A stretch of DNA of 64,000 nucleotides from Burkholderia sp. WSM2230 (GCF_000472445.1 NZ_AXAJ01000018.1:47972-111971), one strand, 5' to 3'; positions 51,628-60,365 are shown, numbered from the stretch's first letter. Translations and numbers: made by a program. The notes: a model not told the origin generated them from the letters alone.

Positions 51628-51951
51628 TTACATGAACAAACGCAGCAGCGTGAAAACGACCATTCCAACGACGATCGTCCCAAGCATGGTGCGGCGCCAC
51701 AAAAACCACGCGAGGCCCGCGAGCGCCGCATAGAACTCGTGGTTCGACGGCGCAAACGAGAGGCCCTCGGGCGTGCCGAGCACATCGGGCAAGACCACGG
51801 CGGCGAGCGCCGCAGCGGGCGCATAGCGCAGCATGCGCTGCACGCGGCCGGGCAAAACCGTGCGCTCGCCGCCGATTAGAAACATCGCGCGTGTCACGGC
51901 GGTGACGAAGGTCATGCCGAGAATGGCGAGCCAGATTTCCACGGACGTCAT
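51628..51951 (-). CDS. azlD: AzlD-family branched-chain amino acid transport subunit
   Basis: Small inner-membrane partner of AzlC in branched-chain amino acid export. 107 residues with three to four hydrophobic segments: EIWLAILGMTFVTAVTRAMFLIG, MLRYAPAAALAAVVLPDVL and MLGTIVVGMVVFTLLRLFM. The RYAPAAALAAVVLPD block is characteristic of the family. The ATG overlaps the azlC stop in an ATGA arrangement, so translation is coupled. Confidence 0.92.
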   Translation of the reverse strand: MTSVEIWLAILGMTFVTAVTRAMFLIGGERTVLPGRVQRMLRYAPAAALAAVVLPDVLGTPEGLSFAPSNHEFYAALAGLAWFLWRRTMLGTIVVGMVVFTLLRLFM

Positions 51952-52694
51952 TGCGAATCCCCCGCGCCGCTGCGAATGCGCCGCAAATCGGCGCGCTCGG
52001 CCATCAGGTCCGCGGCGCTGCCCGCGATGATCGCGGCGATCACCGCGAGCGGCAGCCCAAGCCGGTACGGCAGGTCGAACGCGAGCAGCGCCACGATTCC
52101 AGCGATGCACACCGCGACCAGCGTCGAACGCGTGGCAATAGCCGCCACCATGATCGGCAGAAGCGCAAGCGTGCCGGCGAGCGCGAGCCCCCAGTTGTCC
52201 GGAATCAGGCTCGCGAGCAGGATGCCCGCAATCGACGCCACCTGCCACGACAGCCAGCTGCTCACCGCCATGCCCCAGAAGTACGCCTCCTTGCCCGGCA
52301 CATAGCCGGTCGCAAAGTTCTTCTTCACGAACAGCAGATAGATCACGTCGCCGTTGAAGTAGCCGAGCAGGATGCGCCGCCACATCGACAGATAGGAAAA
52401 GTGCGGCGCAAGGCCGACGCTGAAGATCACGAAACGCGTATTGACCATGGCGGCCGTGAGCAGCACCGTCCAGATCGGCAGCTTGGCGGCGAGCAGCGGC
52501 AGCACCGCCAGTTGCGACGAGCCGGCGTAACACAGGAGCGACATGGCGAGCGCCTGCGGCAGCGTGAGCACGGACTTGCTCATCGCGATGCCGGTGACGA
52601 GGCCCCAGGAGCAGATCGCCATGAGCGTGGGCGAATAGTCGCGTGCGCCCTCGCGGAAGGCACGGCGATCGATGTCTGACAGACGAGCGAGCAT
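51948..52694 (-). CDS. azlC: AzlC-family branched-chain amino acid exporter subunit
   Basis: Large membrane subunit of a branched-chain amino acid exporter (LIV-E family, BrnF-like). 248 residues, about seven membrane helices. Family stretches are FREGARDYSPTLMAICSWGLVTGIAM, LLCYAGSSQLAVLPLLAAKLPIWTVLLTAAMVNTRFVIFSVGLAPHF and FWGMAVSSWLSWQVASIAGILLASLIPDNW. It is divergent from ilvE, the branched-chain aminotransferase gene, which links synthesis and export of these amino acids by position. A consensus TATAAT lies upstream. Confidence 0.93.
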   Translation of the reverse strand: MLARLSDIDRRAFREGARDYSPTLMAICSWGLVTGIAMSKSVLTLPQALAMSLLCYAGSSQLAVLPLLAAKLPIWTVLLTAAMVNTRFVIFSVGLAPHFSYLSMWRRILLGYFNGDVIYLLFVKKNFATGYVPGKEAYFWGMAVSSWLSWQVASIAGILLASLIPDNWGLALAGTLALLPIMVAAIATRSTLVAVCIAGIVALLAFDLPYRLGLPLAVIAAIIAGSAADLMAERADLRRIRSGAGDSQ

Positions 52695-52805
52695 GAGGCG
52701 GAAAGCGCGGGCGCAGAAAGCCGCGATGGGAAAATTTGGGGAAAATCGGCGCCAGCTCGTCGAGCACCCGCTGGCGCATCCGGATGCGAATTATGCGTGC
52801 GCCGA

Positions 52806-52811
52806 ATTATA
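52806..52811 (-). promoter_or_regulatory. -10 element of azlC
   Basis: TATAAT read leftwards, 112 bases upstream of the azlC start. I see no good -35. On the other strand TAAAAT at 52857-52862 could be the ilvE -10, about 120 bases before its ATG. Confidence 0.4.
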
Positions 52812-52980
52812 GCGCCCGGCATGCGTCCAAATGCCCGTTTCGTGTGCAAAAGACGCTAAAATAACGCTCTTCGCTGCACCCCATCGGAAATTTCCGGCGC
52901 GTCCGGCTTTCCGCGCCCCGGCGCCTCGCGCATCCACGGGCTTGGGGTTTCACACCAACACGCACCTGCTGGAGAACCGT

Positions 52981-53904
52981 ATGTCAATGGCCGACCGCGA
53001 CGGCAAGATCTGGATGGATGGCAAGCTGATCGACTGGCGCGATGCCAAGATCCATGTGCTGACCCACACGCTGCATTACGGCATGGGCGTTTTCGAAGGC
53101 GTGCGCGCCTATAAGACGGCCGACGGCGGCACCGCGATTTTCCGTTTGCAGGAGCACACCAAGCGTCTCCTGAACTCGGCCAAGATTTTTCAGATGGGCG
53201 TGCCGTTCGACCACGAAACGCTCGCCGCCGCGCAGCGCGAAGTGGTCCGCGAGAACAAGCTCGAGTCGTGCTATCTGCGCCCGATCATCTGGGTCGGTTC
53301 GGAAAAGCTCGGCGTGTCGGCCAAGGGCAACACCATCCATGTGGCCATTGCCGCGTGGCCGTGGGGCGCTTACCTCGGTGAAGACGGCATCGCCAAGGGC
53401 ATCCGCGTGAAGACTTCGTCGTTCACGCGGCATCACGTGAATGTGTCCATGGTCCGCGCGAAGGCGTCGGGCTGGTATGTGAACTCGATCCTCGCGAACC
53501 AGGAAGCCATCGCCGACGGTTACGACGAAGCGCTGTTGCTCGACGTGGACGGCTATGTGTCGGAAGGCTCCGGCGAAAACTTCTTCCTCGTGAACAACGG
53601 CAAGCTGTACACGCCTGACCTGTCGTCGTGCCTCGACGGCATTACGCGCGACACGGTCATCACGCTCGCGCGCGACATGGGCATTCCCGTGATCGAAAAG
53701 CGCATTACGCGCGACGAGGTCTACACCTGCGACGAAGCGTTCCTCACCGGTACCGCCGCCGAAGTCACGCCGATCCGCGAACTGGATAACCGCACCATCG
53801 GCTCCGGCGCCCGCGGCCCGATCACGGAGAAGCTGCAGTCTGCGTTCTTCGACGTCGTCAACGGCAAGAGCGAAAAGTACGCACACTGGCTGACCAGGAT
53901 TTAA
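52981..53904 (+). CDS. ilvE: Branched-chain amino acid aminotransferase
   Basis: Final step of Leu, Ile and Val synthesis: PLP-dependent transfer of an amino group from glutamate. 307 residues, fold type IV. It starts MSMADRDGKIWMDGKLIDWRDAKIHVLTHTLHYGMGVFEGVRAY, the IlvE signature. The Schiff-base lysine is in VSMVRAKASGWYVNSILANQEA, and the DVDGYVSEGSGENFF and FLTGTAAEVTPIREL motifs bind PLP. GGAG lies six bases before the ATG at 52981; the frame is open upstream without similarity. A zinc-finger gene and waaF follow on the same strand. Confidence 0.96.
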   Translation: MSMADRDGKIWMDGKLIDWRDAKIHVLTHTLHYGMGVFEGVRAYKTADGGTAIFRLQEHTKRLLNSAKIFQMGVPFDHETLAAAQREVVRENKLESCYLRPIIWVGSEKLGVSAKGNTIHVAIAAWPWGAYLGEDGIAKGIRVKTSSFTRHHVNVSMVRAKASGWYVNSILANQEAIADGYDEALLLDVDGYVSEGSGENFFLVNNGKLYTPDLSSCLDGITRDTVITLARDMGIPVIEKRITRDEVYTCDEAFLTGTAAEVTPIRELDNRTIGSGARGPITEKLQSAFFDVVNGKSEKYAHWLTRI

Positions 53905-53948
53905 CGCGCATTGCGCCGCACGCACCCTGCATACAACGAGAAAGTCTC

Positions 53949-54143
53949 ATGAGCGATATCAAGGAAATGCCGCTGGTCGAACTGACGGCAAAGGACCTCC
54001 CGGCGTACTGCCCGAACCCGGCCATGCCGCGCTGGAGTTCGCATCCGCGCGTCTTTATCGACGTGTCGCACGGCGAAGCGCGCTGCCCCTACTGCAGCAC
54101 GCGTTACAAGCTGCGCGACGGCGAAGTGATCAAGGGTCACTGA
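53949..54143 (+). CDS. Small CHCC-type zinc-finger protein
   Basis: 64-residue protein with the zinc-finger CHCC domain also found in mitochondrial NDUFS6. Likely zinc ligands are the histidine and cysteines in WSSHPRVFIDVSHGEARCPYCSTRYKLRDG. It starts MSDIKEMPLVELTAKDLPAYCPNPAMP. It sits 44 bases after ilvE and before waaF, a conserved neighbourhood in Burkholderiales. Function in bacteria is unknown. Confidence 0.9.
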   Translation: MSDIKEMPLVELTAKDLPAYCPNPAMPRWSSHPRVFIDVSHGEARCPYCSTRYKLRDGEVIKGH

Positions 54144-54334
54144 ACCTCGCGTACTGAACGCGAGCCGTTCGCCCGCGGCATCGGCTGTCCCGCCGGTTGC
54201 TGCCTCGCCCGCTGCTGGGGCTTTCGCCGGTATTCGTAGCGGCGAATCGCCCCTTTTCCTTTATTTTTATTTATCCGAGGCACCCCGCGCATCGCGCGCG
54301 AGGCGCTTCGTTTCGACACCGGACAATCACTCTG

Positions 54335-55360
54335 ATGCGTCGCGCGTTGGTTATCGCACCGAACTGGATCGGTGACGCATTGATGGCGCAGCCGCTCTTT
54401 GCGCGCCTCGTGAAGCTGCATCCCCGCATCGCGATCGACGCGGTCGCGCCCTCGTGGGTTGCGCCCGTGCTAGAACGCATGCCGGAAATCCGCGACGTCT
54501 ACGCCACCGACCTCGCGCACGGCAAGCTGCAGATGCTGCGCCGCTGGCAGCTCGCGAGCGACTTGCGCGACGTCGGCTACGACGCGGCCTACGTACTGCC
54601 GAACTCGCTGAAGTCGGCGCTGATTCCGTGGATGGCGGGCATTCGCCTGCGCATCGGCTATACCGGCGAAAGCCGCTACGGCCTCCTGAACGTGCGCCAC
54701 GCGAATCCGCGCAAGGATGAGCGCCCGCCGATGGTCGGCCATTACGCCGCCCTCGCCTACGCGCCGGGCGCCAGAATTCCCGACGACCTGCCGATGCCGC
54801 GGCTCGACGCCGACCTGAACGAGGCGGCGCGCGTCTCGGCCCGCTTCAATCTCGACACGCGGGTGCCGTTGCTGGTGTTCTGCCCGGGCGCCGAATACGG
54901 CCCGGCCAAGCGCTGGCCACCCGAGCATTTCGCCGCGCTCGCGCAAATGGTCGGCCAGTCGTTCCCATACACGCAGATCGTCGCGCTCGGTTCGCCGAAA
55001 GACGCGCCGCTTGCGCAGGCCATCGCCGAAAAAGCGCCGAACGTGCGCAACCTGTGCGGCCAGACCGCGCTTGGCGAAGCCTGCGCGCTGATCGCGCGGG
55101 CCAATGCCGTTGTCACGAACGATTCGGGGCTCATGCACGTCGCTGCCGCGCTGCGCCGGCCGCTCGTGGCCGTCTACGGTTCGACCGATCCGCGGCACAC
55201 GCCGCCCCTGTCGGAGCTTGCGAAGGTACAATGGCTTCATCTCGAATGCAGCCCCTGTTTTCAGCGCGAGTGTCCGCTCGGTCATCTGAACTGCCTGAAG
55301 CAGTTGAGCGCCGAGCAGGTTTTCGGCGATTTACGCGGCATGTTGCTCGCGCAACGCTGA
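54335..55360 (+). CDS. waaF: ADP-heptose:LPS heptosyltransferase II
   Basis: Adds the second heptose to the inner core of lipopolysaccharide on the cytoplasmic face of the inner membrane. 341 residues, GT9 family. Motifs are MRRALVIAPNWIGDALMAQPLFARL, PNSLKSALIPWMAGIRLRIGYTGESRYGLLN, FCPGAEYGPAKRWPPEHFAALA and the donor-site NDSGLMHVAAALRRPLVAVYGSTDPRHTPPL, with a cysteine-rich C-terminal ECSPCFQRECPLGHLNCLKQL. I start at the ATG at 54335 because MRRALVIAPNWIGD is the standard WaaF N-terminus; the frame is open upstream through a pyrimidine-rich stretch. Confidence 0.94.
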   Translation: MRRALVIAPNWIGDALMAQPLFARLVKLHPRIAIDAVAPSWVAPVLERMPEIRDVYATDLAHGKLQMLRRWQLASDLRDVGYDAAYVLPNSLKSALIPWMAGIRLRIGYTGESRYGLLNVRHANPRKDERPPMVGHYAALAYAPGARIPDDLPMPRLDADLNEAARVSARFNLDTRVPLLVFCPGAEYGPAKRWPPEHFAALAQMVGQSFPYTQIVALGSPKDAPLAQAIAEKAPNVRNLCGQTALGEACALIARANAVVTNDSGLMHVAAALRRPLVAVYGSTDPRHTPPLSELAKVQWLHLECSPCFQRECPLGHLNCLKQLSAEQVFGDLRGMLLAQR

Positions 55361-55528
55361 GCCGGCTGACACTTGCATGCAACACCGCACGCCCCTGAGC
55401 GCGTCGCGTCATGTTCGCGCCTTGCGGCGCGGGCATTCTGGCGCTCGGGTGCGATCGTCCGGTGGTCCGGACTGTCCCGCTCACCGCTGCCTTGCAACCG
55501 CGCGCCGCGCACAAGAGACTGACGAGCC

Positions 55529-55975
55529 ATGCCACGTTTTGCCCACATCTTCGAAGCCGCCGCCGATACCCTCAACGCCTATTACCAGGCCGTCGCCGAG
55601 GTCAATATCGACAGCCTGATGGGCCTGTGGATCGACGAAGAGTTCGTGAGCTGCATTTGTGCCGACGGCTCGCATCTGCATGGCCTCGACAGCATTCGCA
55701 CGGGCTTGCAGGTGCTGTTCGAAGCGGCGCCGGTCTCTATCGAACCGCTCGACATTCGCGTCTACGACAGCCTCGGCACCGTCGTCTACGCAATCGCGGA
55801 GGCACATCGGCCCGTCGACCCGAAAGCCGCGCCCACGATGGTTTTCACCACTTATGTGATGGTCCACGAACGCGGCGAATGGCGCATTGCGCACATCCAC
55901 GCGAGCCCAATGCCCAATGAAGCCGCCAGCCAGTTCGCCACCAAGATGCGGCATGGCCAAGGGTCGCTCCACTGA
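55529..55975 (+). CDS. NTF2-like/SnoaL-type protein
   Basis: Function unknown. 148 residues with a cone-shaped NTF2/SnoaL fold predicted from FEAAADTLNAYYQAVAEVNIDSLMGLWIDEEFVSCICADGSHLHGLDSIRTGLQVLFEA and the C-terminal TYVMVHERGEWRIAHIHASPMP. No signal peptide. It lies between waaF and a YheT-like hydrolase on the same strand. Such proteins often bind or modify small hydrophobic ligands; nothing in the sequence identifies one. Confidence 0.85.
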   Translation: MPRFAHIFEAAADTLNAYYQAVAEVNIDSLMGLWIDEEFVSCICADGSHLHGLDSIRTGLQVLFEAAPVSIEPLDIRVYDSLGTVVYAIAEAHRPVDPKAAPTMVFTTYVMVHERGEWRIAHIHASPMPNEAASQFATKMRHGQGSLH

Positions 55976-56025
55976 AGCGCTGCGCGCCGCCACGCTTTCG
56001 CTTTGAATCCCGCTCCTGAACCGGC

Positions 56026-57174
56026 ATGAGCACGCCCCGCAGCAAGTCCTCTTTGCGGACGACACGAGAGCAGACCGCTACGTCGGGTATAGCCGGCGTC
56101 GAGGCCGCTATCCAGTCCACTGTCGACGCCACTATCGACGCGAGTCTGGAAGCCGCCAAAGACCTGCTCTACCGCGCGCCGCTGTGGTTGCCGAACAAAC
56201 ATGTGCAGACCATCGTGCCGTCGCTGTTCGCGCGCCGTCCCGCTGTGTCGTTTCGCCGCGAGCGCTGGGACACGCCTGACGGCGATTTCATCGACGTCGA
56301 CTGGGTTCGGCACGACGACTCGCCGGCCTCGGCCATGACAGGCGACGCTGCGCGTCCGGTTCCCGCTGCTAACGCGCCGTTGCTCGTTCTGTTTCACGGC
56401 CTGGAAGGCAGCTCCGCTTCGCATTACGCATCCACGTTGATGGCAGCCGCGCGCGATTATGGCTGGCACGGCGTCGTGCCGCACTTTCGCAGTTGCAGCG
56501 GCGAGCTCAATCGCCTGCCGCGCTTCTATCATCTGGCGGACAGCAACGAAGTGGATTGGATCCTGCGACGCCTGCGCGCCGTGCACCGCGGGCCGCTGGT
56601 CGCCGCGGGCGTGTCGCTCGGCGGCAATGTGCTGTTGCGCTGGCTCGGCGAGCAGCGCGAGGATGCGGCGTGGGTAATCGCCGGCGCCGCCGCGGTTTCC
56701 ACGCCCATCGACGTGCACGCAGGCGGCCACGCGCTGTCGCAAGGCCTCGGCATGATCTACACGCGCAACTTTCTGAAGACGCTCAAGCAGAAGGCCGAGC
56801 AGAAGCTGGCGCAGTTTCCCGGCCTGTTCGACCGCAACGCGATGCTTGCGAGCCGTACCATGTACGAGTTCGACAATGTCGTCACGGCGCCGCTGCACGG
56901 CTTTCGCGATACCGACGACTATTGGAGCGTGGCCACCACGCGCCCCTTGCTGCCGCACATTCAGGTGCCCACGCTCGTGCTGAATGCGCGCAACGATCCG
57001 TTTTTGCCGGCGAGGGCGTTGCCGGCGCGGCATCAGGTGTCGGCGGCGGTGGAACTTGATCAGCCGAGGCACGGCGGTCACGCCGGCTTCATGACCGGAC
57101 CGTTTCCCGGCCGGATCGACTGGCTGTCGCGGCGCGTGTTGGGCTTTCTGGAGCAACACGTCGATCATGGATGA
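56026..57174 (+). CDS. YheT-family alpha/beta hydrolase
   Basis: Predicted esterase of the YheT/ABHD family. 382 residues. After a variable N-terminus (about 1-50) comes APLWLPNKHVQTIVPSLFARRPAVSFRRERWDTPDGDFIDVDWV, the family signature. The nucleophile elbow is AAGVSLGGNVLLRWLGE, preceded by LLVLFHGLEGSSASHYASTLM. The acid residue is expected in LNARNDPFLP and the histidine in PRHGGHAGF. The next gene starts eight bases before its stop, so they are coupled. Natural substrate unknown. Confidence 0.9.
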   Translation: MSTPRSKSSLRTTREQTATSGIAGVEAAIQSTVDATIDASLEAAKDLLYRAPLWLPNKHVQTIVPSLFARRPAVSFRRERWDTPDGDFIDVDWVRHDDSPASAMTGDAARPVPAANAPLLVLFHGLEGSSASHYASTLMAAARDYGWHGVVPHFRSCSGELNRLPRFYHLADSNEVDWILRRLRAVHRGPLVAAGVSLGGNVLLRWLGEQREDAAWVIAGAAAVSTPIDVHAGGHALSQGLGMIYTRNFLKTLKQKAEQKLAQFPGLFDRNAMLASRTMYEFDNVVTAPLHGFRDTDDYWSVATTRPLLPHIQVPTLVLNARNDPFLPARALPARHQVSAAVELDQPRHGGHAGFMTGPFPGRIDWLSRRVLGFLEQHVDHG

Positions 57175-57766
57175 CATCGTCAAGCAGGCTTTGGCCAAAT
57201 GGCCAAACGTTCCCAGTTGCACCGGCTGGCTGATGCTCGACCGGCGCGGCCAGTGGCGCATGCGCGACGAAGCCGCACAGGCGAGCGGCTCGCCGGGCGT
57301 GCCGATCCGCCACGAAGCGCTGCTCGGCTTCATCAACCGCAACTACGAGTGCGACGAACGCGGGCAATGGTTCTTCCAGAACGGACCGCAGCGGGTGTAC
57401 GTGGAACTCGGCTATACGCCTTGGGTCGTGCGCTTGTCGGTCGACGCGGACGGCGTGCTCGCATTGACAGATCAGGCAGGTAACCGTTTCGAACCCTCAG
57501 TCGTGTATGCCGACGACGAGGGCGGCATTCTGTTTGCCGGCGCCTCGGGTCATTCGGATCCGTCGGGTCTGCGCGCGCCGCCGCGAATCGCCGTGCTGCA
57601 CGATCACGATCTGGAAGTTTTCGCGGACCACACGACGCTCGCCGACGATTCCGTTAGCGGCGAGTTCCACTGGAACGGCGGCACCACGTTGCCGCTGCAG
57701 CCGATAAGGCGTGGAGAAGTCGCGTCGCGCTTCGGTTTTGTAGAGAGCCCGGCGGCGAACGTCTGA
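57167..57766 (+). CDS. Conserved protein of unknown function
   Basis: 199 residues, no signal peptide or membrane segment. It reads MDDIVKQALAKWPNVPSCTGWLMLDRRGQWRMRDE, later VYVELGYTPWVVRLSVDADG and a C-terminal ALT-rich beta part. I recognise it as a conserved Burkholderiales family (it may be DUF2944, which I cannot confirm). It overlaps the YheT-like hydrolase gene by eight bases, so the two are translationally coupled and may act together. Confidence 0.75.
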   Translation: MDDIVKQALAKWPNVPSCTGWLMLDRRGQWRMRDEAAQASGSPGVPIRHEALLGFINRNYECDERGQWFFQNGPQRVYVELGYTPWVVRLSVDADGVLALTDQAGNRFEPSVVYADDEGGILFAGASGHSDPSGLRAPPRIAVLHDHDLEVFADHTTLADDSVSGEFHWNGGTTLPLQPIRRGEVASRFGFVESPAANV

Positions 57767-57829
57767 CGCGTGCATCCCGGGCAAGCGGCCTGTCTGCGAA
57801 AACACCTGTCGCAACGGGTTAGTCGTCGC

Positions 57830-57859
57830 TCCGGCGGCGAAGGTGCTCTCGCCGCCGGA
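57830..57859. terminator. Hairpin between converging genes
   Basis: TCCGGCGGCGA (57830-57840) pairs perfectly with TCGCCGCCGGA (57849-57859), an 11-bp stem in the 119-base gap between the unknown-function gene and the M48 protease gene. No U-tract is present. Confidence 0.4.
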
Positions 57860-57885
57860 CGCCGCAGTGTTGCGACACTTCGCGG

Positions 57886-59646
57886 TTAGCTCTTTTCATC
57901 CAGCCGCTCTTCCTTGTAGCGGTTCTCCATTTCATGCAGCCTCGCGTCGACGGTGGCAAGGTCGTAATAGCCGATCGTCTTCATATCGCGCGCGTCCTTC
58001 AATTGACGGATCGCCGAGGGCCACGCGCCTTCCAGCGCGAACTTCTCGGCGAGCGCGCGATGACGCGTGAGCGCATCGCCCGTCCCGGCGCTTGCCTGCG
58101 CGAGGTACAACCACCATGCCGGCTGATCGGGCTGCGCCCGGGTCTCTTTCTGCGCCAACGCCTGCGCCTCGGCAAAGCGCCGCAGGCTCAGCAAGGTGCG
58201 AATGTGCATGTCGATGGCGGCGTTCGATTGCGGCCAGCGCTTTTGCGCAAAGTCGGCAAGACGCACCGCCTCCTCGTCGCGGCCGGCACGCCGCGCGATG
58301 TCGGCGGCAAGCACGTCGAGACTCGGCGAACTGCGTGCGGGGTCGCCCTCCGCCTGCGCCCCCACGGCAAACGCATCACGCGACGAAGCGAGCGACCGGG
58401 CCGCGTCGTCGTAACGCTCAAGCAGCATCTGGCCATACGCGATGCCATACCAGTTCGCAGCAACGTTCGGCGCCGTGCGGTCTTCGATCTCCGAGCGCAA
58501 GCGCGAGACCTCGTCGGCGTACTCGCTGCGCGAGCGGTCCTGCAACATGCGAGCTCGTGCGCGCACGAAGCCGTACTCGCTCGCCTGATGCGGCTGGCGG
58601 TAAGGCGCGCGCCGCGCGCGGTCTTCCATGTCGGCGATCCGCTCGCCAGTCAGCGGGTGCGTGCGAGCGTACGCCGGAATGCCGGTGTCGCTCATCGCCG
58701 CACGGTCGAGGCGGCCGAAGAACGTGGTCATCGCATACGGATCGTAGCCCGCGCCGGCGAGCAGCAAGAAGCCGACACGGTCCGCCTCGTGTTCGGCCGA
58801 ACGCGAAAAGCGCAACTGGTTGTCGACCGCATAAGCCTGGCCGCCGATCGCAATCGCACTGCCCAGGTCGCCGCTATGCGCGAGCACGCTCGCGAGCACG
58901 CCGAACAGCATGCCCGCGAGCGCCGCGTAGCCGCTGCGCTCGCCGGTCGTAATCATCCGCGAGATATGGCGTTGCAGGACGTGACCCATCTCGTGGCCGA
59001 GCACTGACGCGAGTTCGGACTCCGTTTGCGTCGCGACGATCAGCCCTGTGTTCACGCCAATGAACCCGCCGGGCAGCGAAAACGCATTGATCTGCGCGTC
59101 GCGCACCGCAAACAGGTCGAAGTCCGGCCGATAGCCGCCGATGTAGAGCGCGTTCGCCGCCGCAGCGAGTTTTGCGGCGACCGAGTTCAGGTAGTCGCGC
59201 ACCAGCCAGTCGTCGAGATAGTCGGGGTCGCGGCGCAATTCGCGCATCACGCGTTCGCCGAGCTTGCGCTCGGCTTGCGGCGTGAGCGTCCCCGCGCCGC
59301 CGCTGCCAAGGTCGGGCAATTGCTGCGTGGCGATTGGCGCACGCCAGCCGGTGTTGGCGCCGCTATTCGCGCCGCGGTTCCCGCCTGAGTTGCCTGAGTT
59401 GCCTGAGTTGCCTGAGCTGCCGGAAAAGCGGCTTTGCGCGCCGCCATACACGCCGAACACGCCTTGCGCGATGTCGGACGGCACCAGCGGATCCGCGTAC
59501 GACTCCACCGGTCCGCTGACGAGCGGCGGCTCGGCGGACTGCCCGGCAGGCCCGGCGCTGGACGCGGCGCGCGCCTGCGCGAACGCAGCAGGCGGCGCCG
59601 CAAGCGTGACGCACAGCAACGCAGCAAGAAACCGTTTGGGACGCAT
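57886..59646 (-). CDS. bepA: M48-family periplasmic metalloprotease with TPR region (BepA-like)
   Basis: Zinc protease/chaperone for outer-membrane protein quality control. 586 residues. The Sec signal MRPKRFLAALLCVTLAAPPAAFAQA is followed by a Gly/Ser/Asn-rich linker (SGSSGNSGNSGNSGGNRGANSGANTG) coded by a 9-bp repeat. The peptidase domain contains HEXXH in SVLGHEMGHVLQRHISRM and the third ligand region in RSAEHEADRVGFLLLAGAGYDPY. The C-terminal half has helical TPR-like repeats (RFAEAQALAQKETRAQPDQPAWWLYLAQASAGTGD). It resembles E. coli BepA (YfgC). It diverges from moaC across 184 bases. Confidence 0.92.
   Translation of the reverse strand: MRPKRFLAALLCVTLAAPPAAFAQARAASSAGPAGQSAEPPLVSGPVESYADPLVPSDIAQGVFGVYGGAQSRFSGSSGNSGNSGNSGGNRGANSGANTGWRAPIATQQLPDLGSGGAGTLTPQAERKLGERVMRELRRDPDYLDDWLVRDYLNSVAAKLAAAANALYIGGYRPDFDLFAVRDAQINAFSLPGGFIGVNTGLIVATQTESELASVLGHEMGHVLQRHISRMITTGERSGYAALAGMLFGVLASVLAHSGDLGSAIAIGGQAYAVDNQLRFSRSAEHEADRVGFLLLAGAGYDPYAMTTFFGRLDRAAMSDTGIPAYARTHPLTGERIADMEDRARRAPYRQPHQASEYGFVRARARMLQDRSRSEYADEVSRLRSEIEDRTAPNVAANWYGIAYGQMLLERYDDAARSLASSRDAFAVGAQAEGDPARSSPSLDVLAADIARRAGRDEEAVRLADFAQKRWPQSNAAIDMHIRTLLSLRRFAEAQALAQKETRAQPDQPAWWLYLAQASAGTGDALTRHRALAEKFALEGAWPSAIRQLKDARDMKTIGYYDLATVDARLHEMENRYKEERLDEKS
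59383..59418. repeat. 9-bp in-frame repeat coding a Ser-Gly-Asn linker
   Basis: GCCTGAGTT occurs three times (59383-59409), followed by GCCTGAGCT. On the coding strand it encodes the Gly-Asn-Ser run between signal peptide and peptidase domain. Copy-number change stays in frame. Confidence 0.75.
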
Positions 59647-59797
59647 TGCGAGTTCGTATGACGGAGTCGAATGGCGATGCCCGCCGCCCGGATGAACGCA
59701 CGACTAAGATAGCGGACAAGGCGCAATTGTAATCAGTCGACGCGCGGCTCAGGCATGCTCGGGTGCGCCGGGCTGCCGCGCCGCACTGCTATCGCAC

Positions 59798-59806
59798 TGC
59801 TATGAT
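59798..59806 (+). promoter_or_regulatory. Extended -10 element before moaC
   Basis: TGCTATGAT matches TGnTATNAT and lies 24 bases before the moaC ATG. It is the second of two directly repeated CGCACTGCTAT units (59782-59803). No clear -35 is seen, as expected for extended -10 promoters. Confidence 0.5.
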
Positions 59807-59830
59807 AGGCGCCCTCTGAAGGAGCCAACC

Positions 59831-60307
59831 ATGCCTGATCTCACTCATTTCGATGCTGCCGGCAAGGCGCATATGGTGGACGTCGGCGGCAAGCAGGAGA
59901 CCAAGCGCGTCGCCATCGCGCGAGGTTCGATCCGCATGCTGCCGGAAACCTTCGCGCTGATTCGCGACGGCAACGCAAAGAAGGGCGACGTGATCGGCAT
60001 CGCACGCATTGCCGCGATTCAAGGCGCAAAGCGCACCGCCGATCTGATTCCGCTGTGTCATCCACTCGCGCTGACACGCGTGAAGGTGGACTTCGAACTG
60101 GACGAGAAACTGCCCTCCGTGCATTGCACCGCGCAGGTGGAAACGCTCGGCAGAACCGGGGTCGAGATGGAGGCGCTCACCGCCGTGCAGGTCGGGCTGC
60201 TGACGGTGTACGACATGTGCAAGGCGGTGGATCGCGGCATGACGATCACCGATGTGAAGGTGATGGAAAAGCACGGCGGGAAGTCGGGGGATTGGGTGGC
60301 GGAGTGA
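59831..60307 (+). CDS. moaC: Cyclic pyranopterin monophosphate synthase accessory protein MoaC
   Basis: Molybdenum-cofactor biosynthesis: converts the MoaA product (3',8-cyclo-GTP) to cyclic pyranopterin monophosphate. 158 residues, normal length. Signature stretches are MVDVGGKQETKRVAIARGSIRM, GDVIGIARIAAIQGAKRTADLIPLCHPLALT, GVEMEALTAVQVGLLTVYDMCKAVDRGMTITDVKVMEKHGGKSG. Ribosome-binding site GAAGGAG. It stands alone, divergent from the M48 protease and convergent with the pglL-like gene. Confidence 0.97.
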   Translation: MPDLTHFDAAGKAHMVDVGGKQETKRVAIARGSIRMLPETFALIRDGNAKKGDVIGIARIAAIQGAKRTADLIPLCHPLALTRVKVDFELDEKLPSVHCTAQVETLGRTGVEMEALTAVQVGLLTVYDMCKAVDRGMTITDVKVMEKHGGKSGDWVAE

Positions 60308-60323
60308 CCGCGCGCTCGCGGTC
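60306..60323. terminator. Hairpin at the moaC stop
   Basis: GACCGCG (60306-60312) pairs with CGCGGTC (60317-60323) directly over the moaC stop. There is no T-run; it is a weak terminator candidate in the 58-base convergent gap. Confidence 0.35.
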
Positions 60324-60365
60324 GCCATCCTCTATGCGCCGCTGCCACCTTCACAAAACCGCGAC

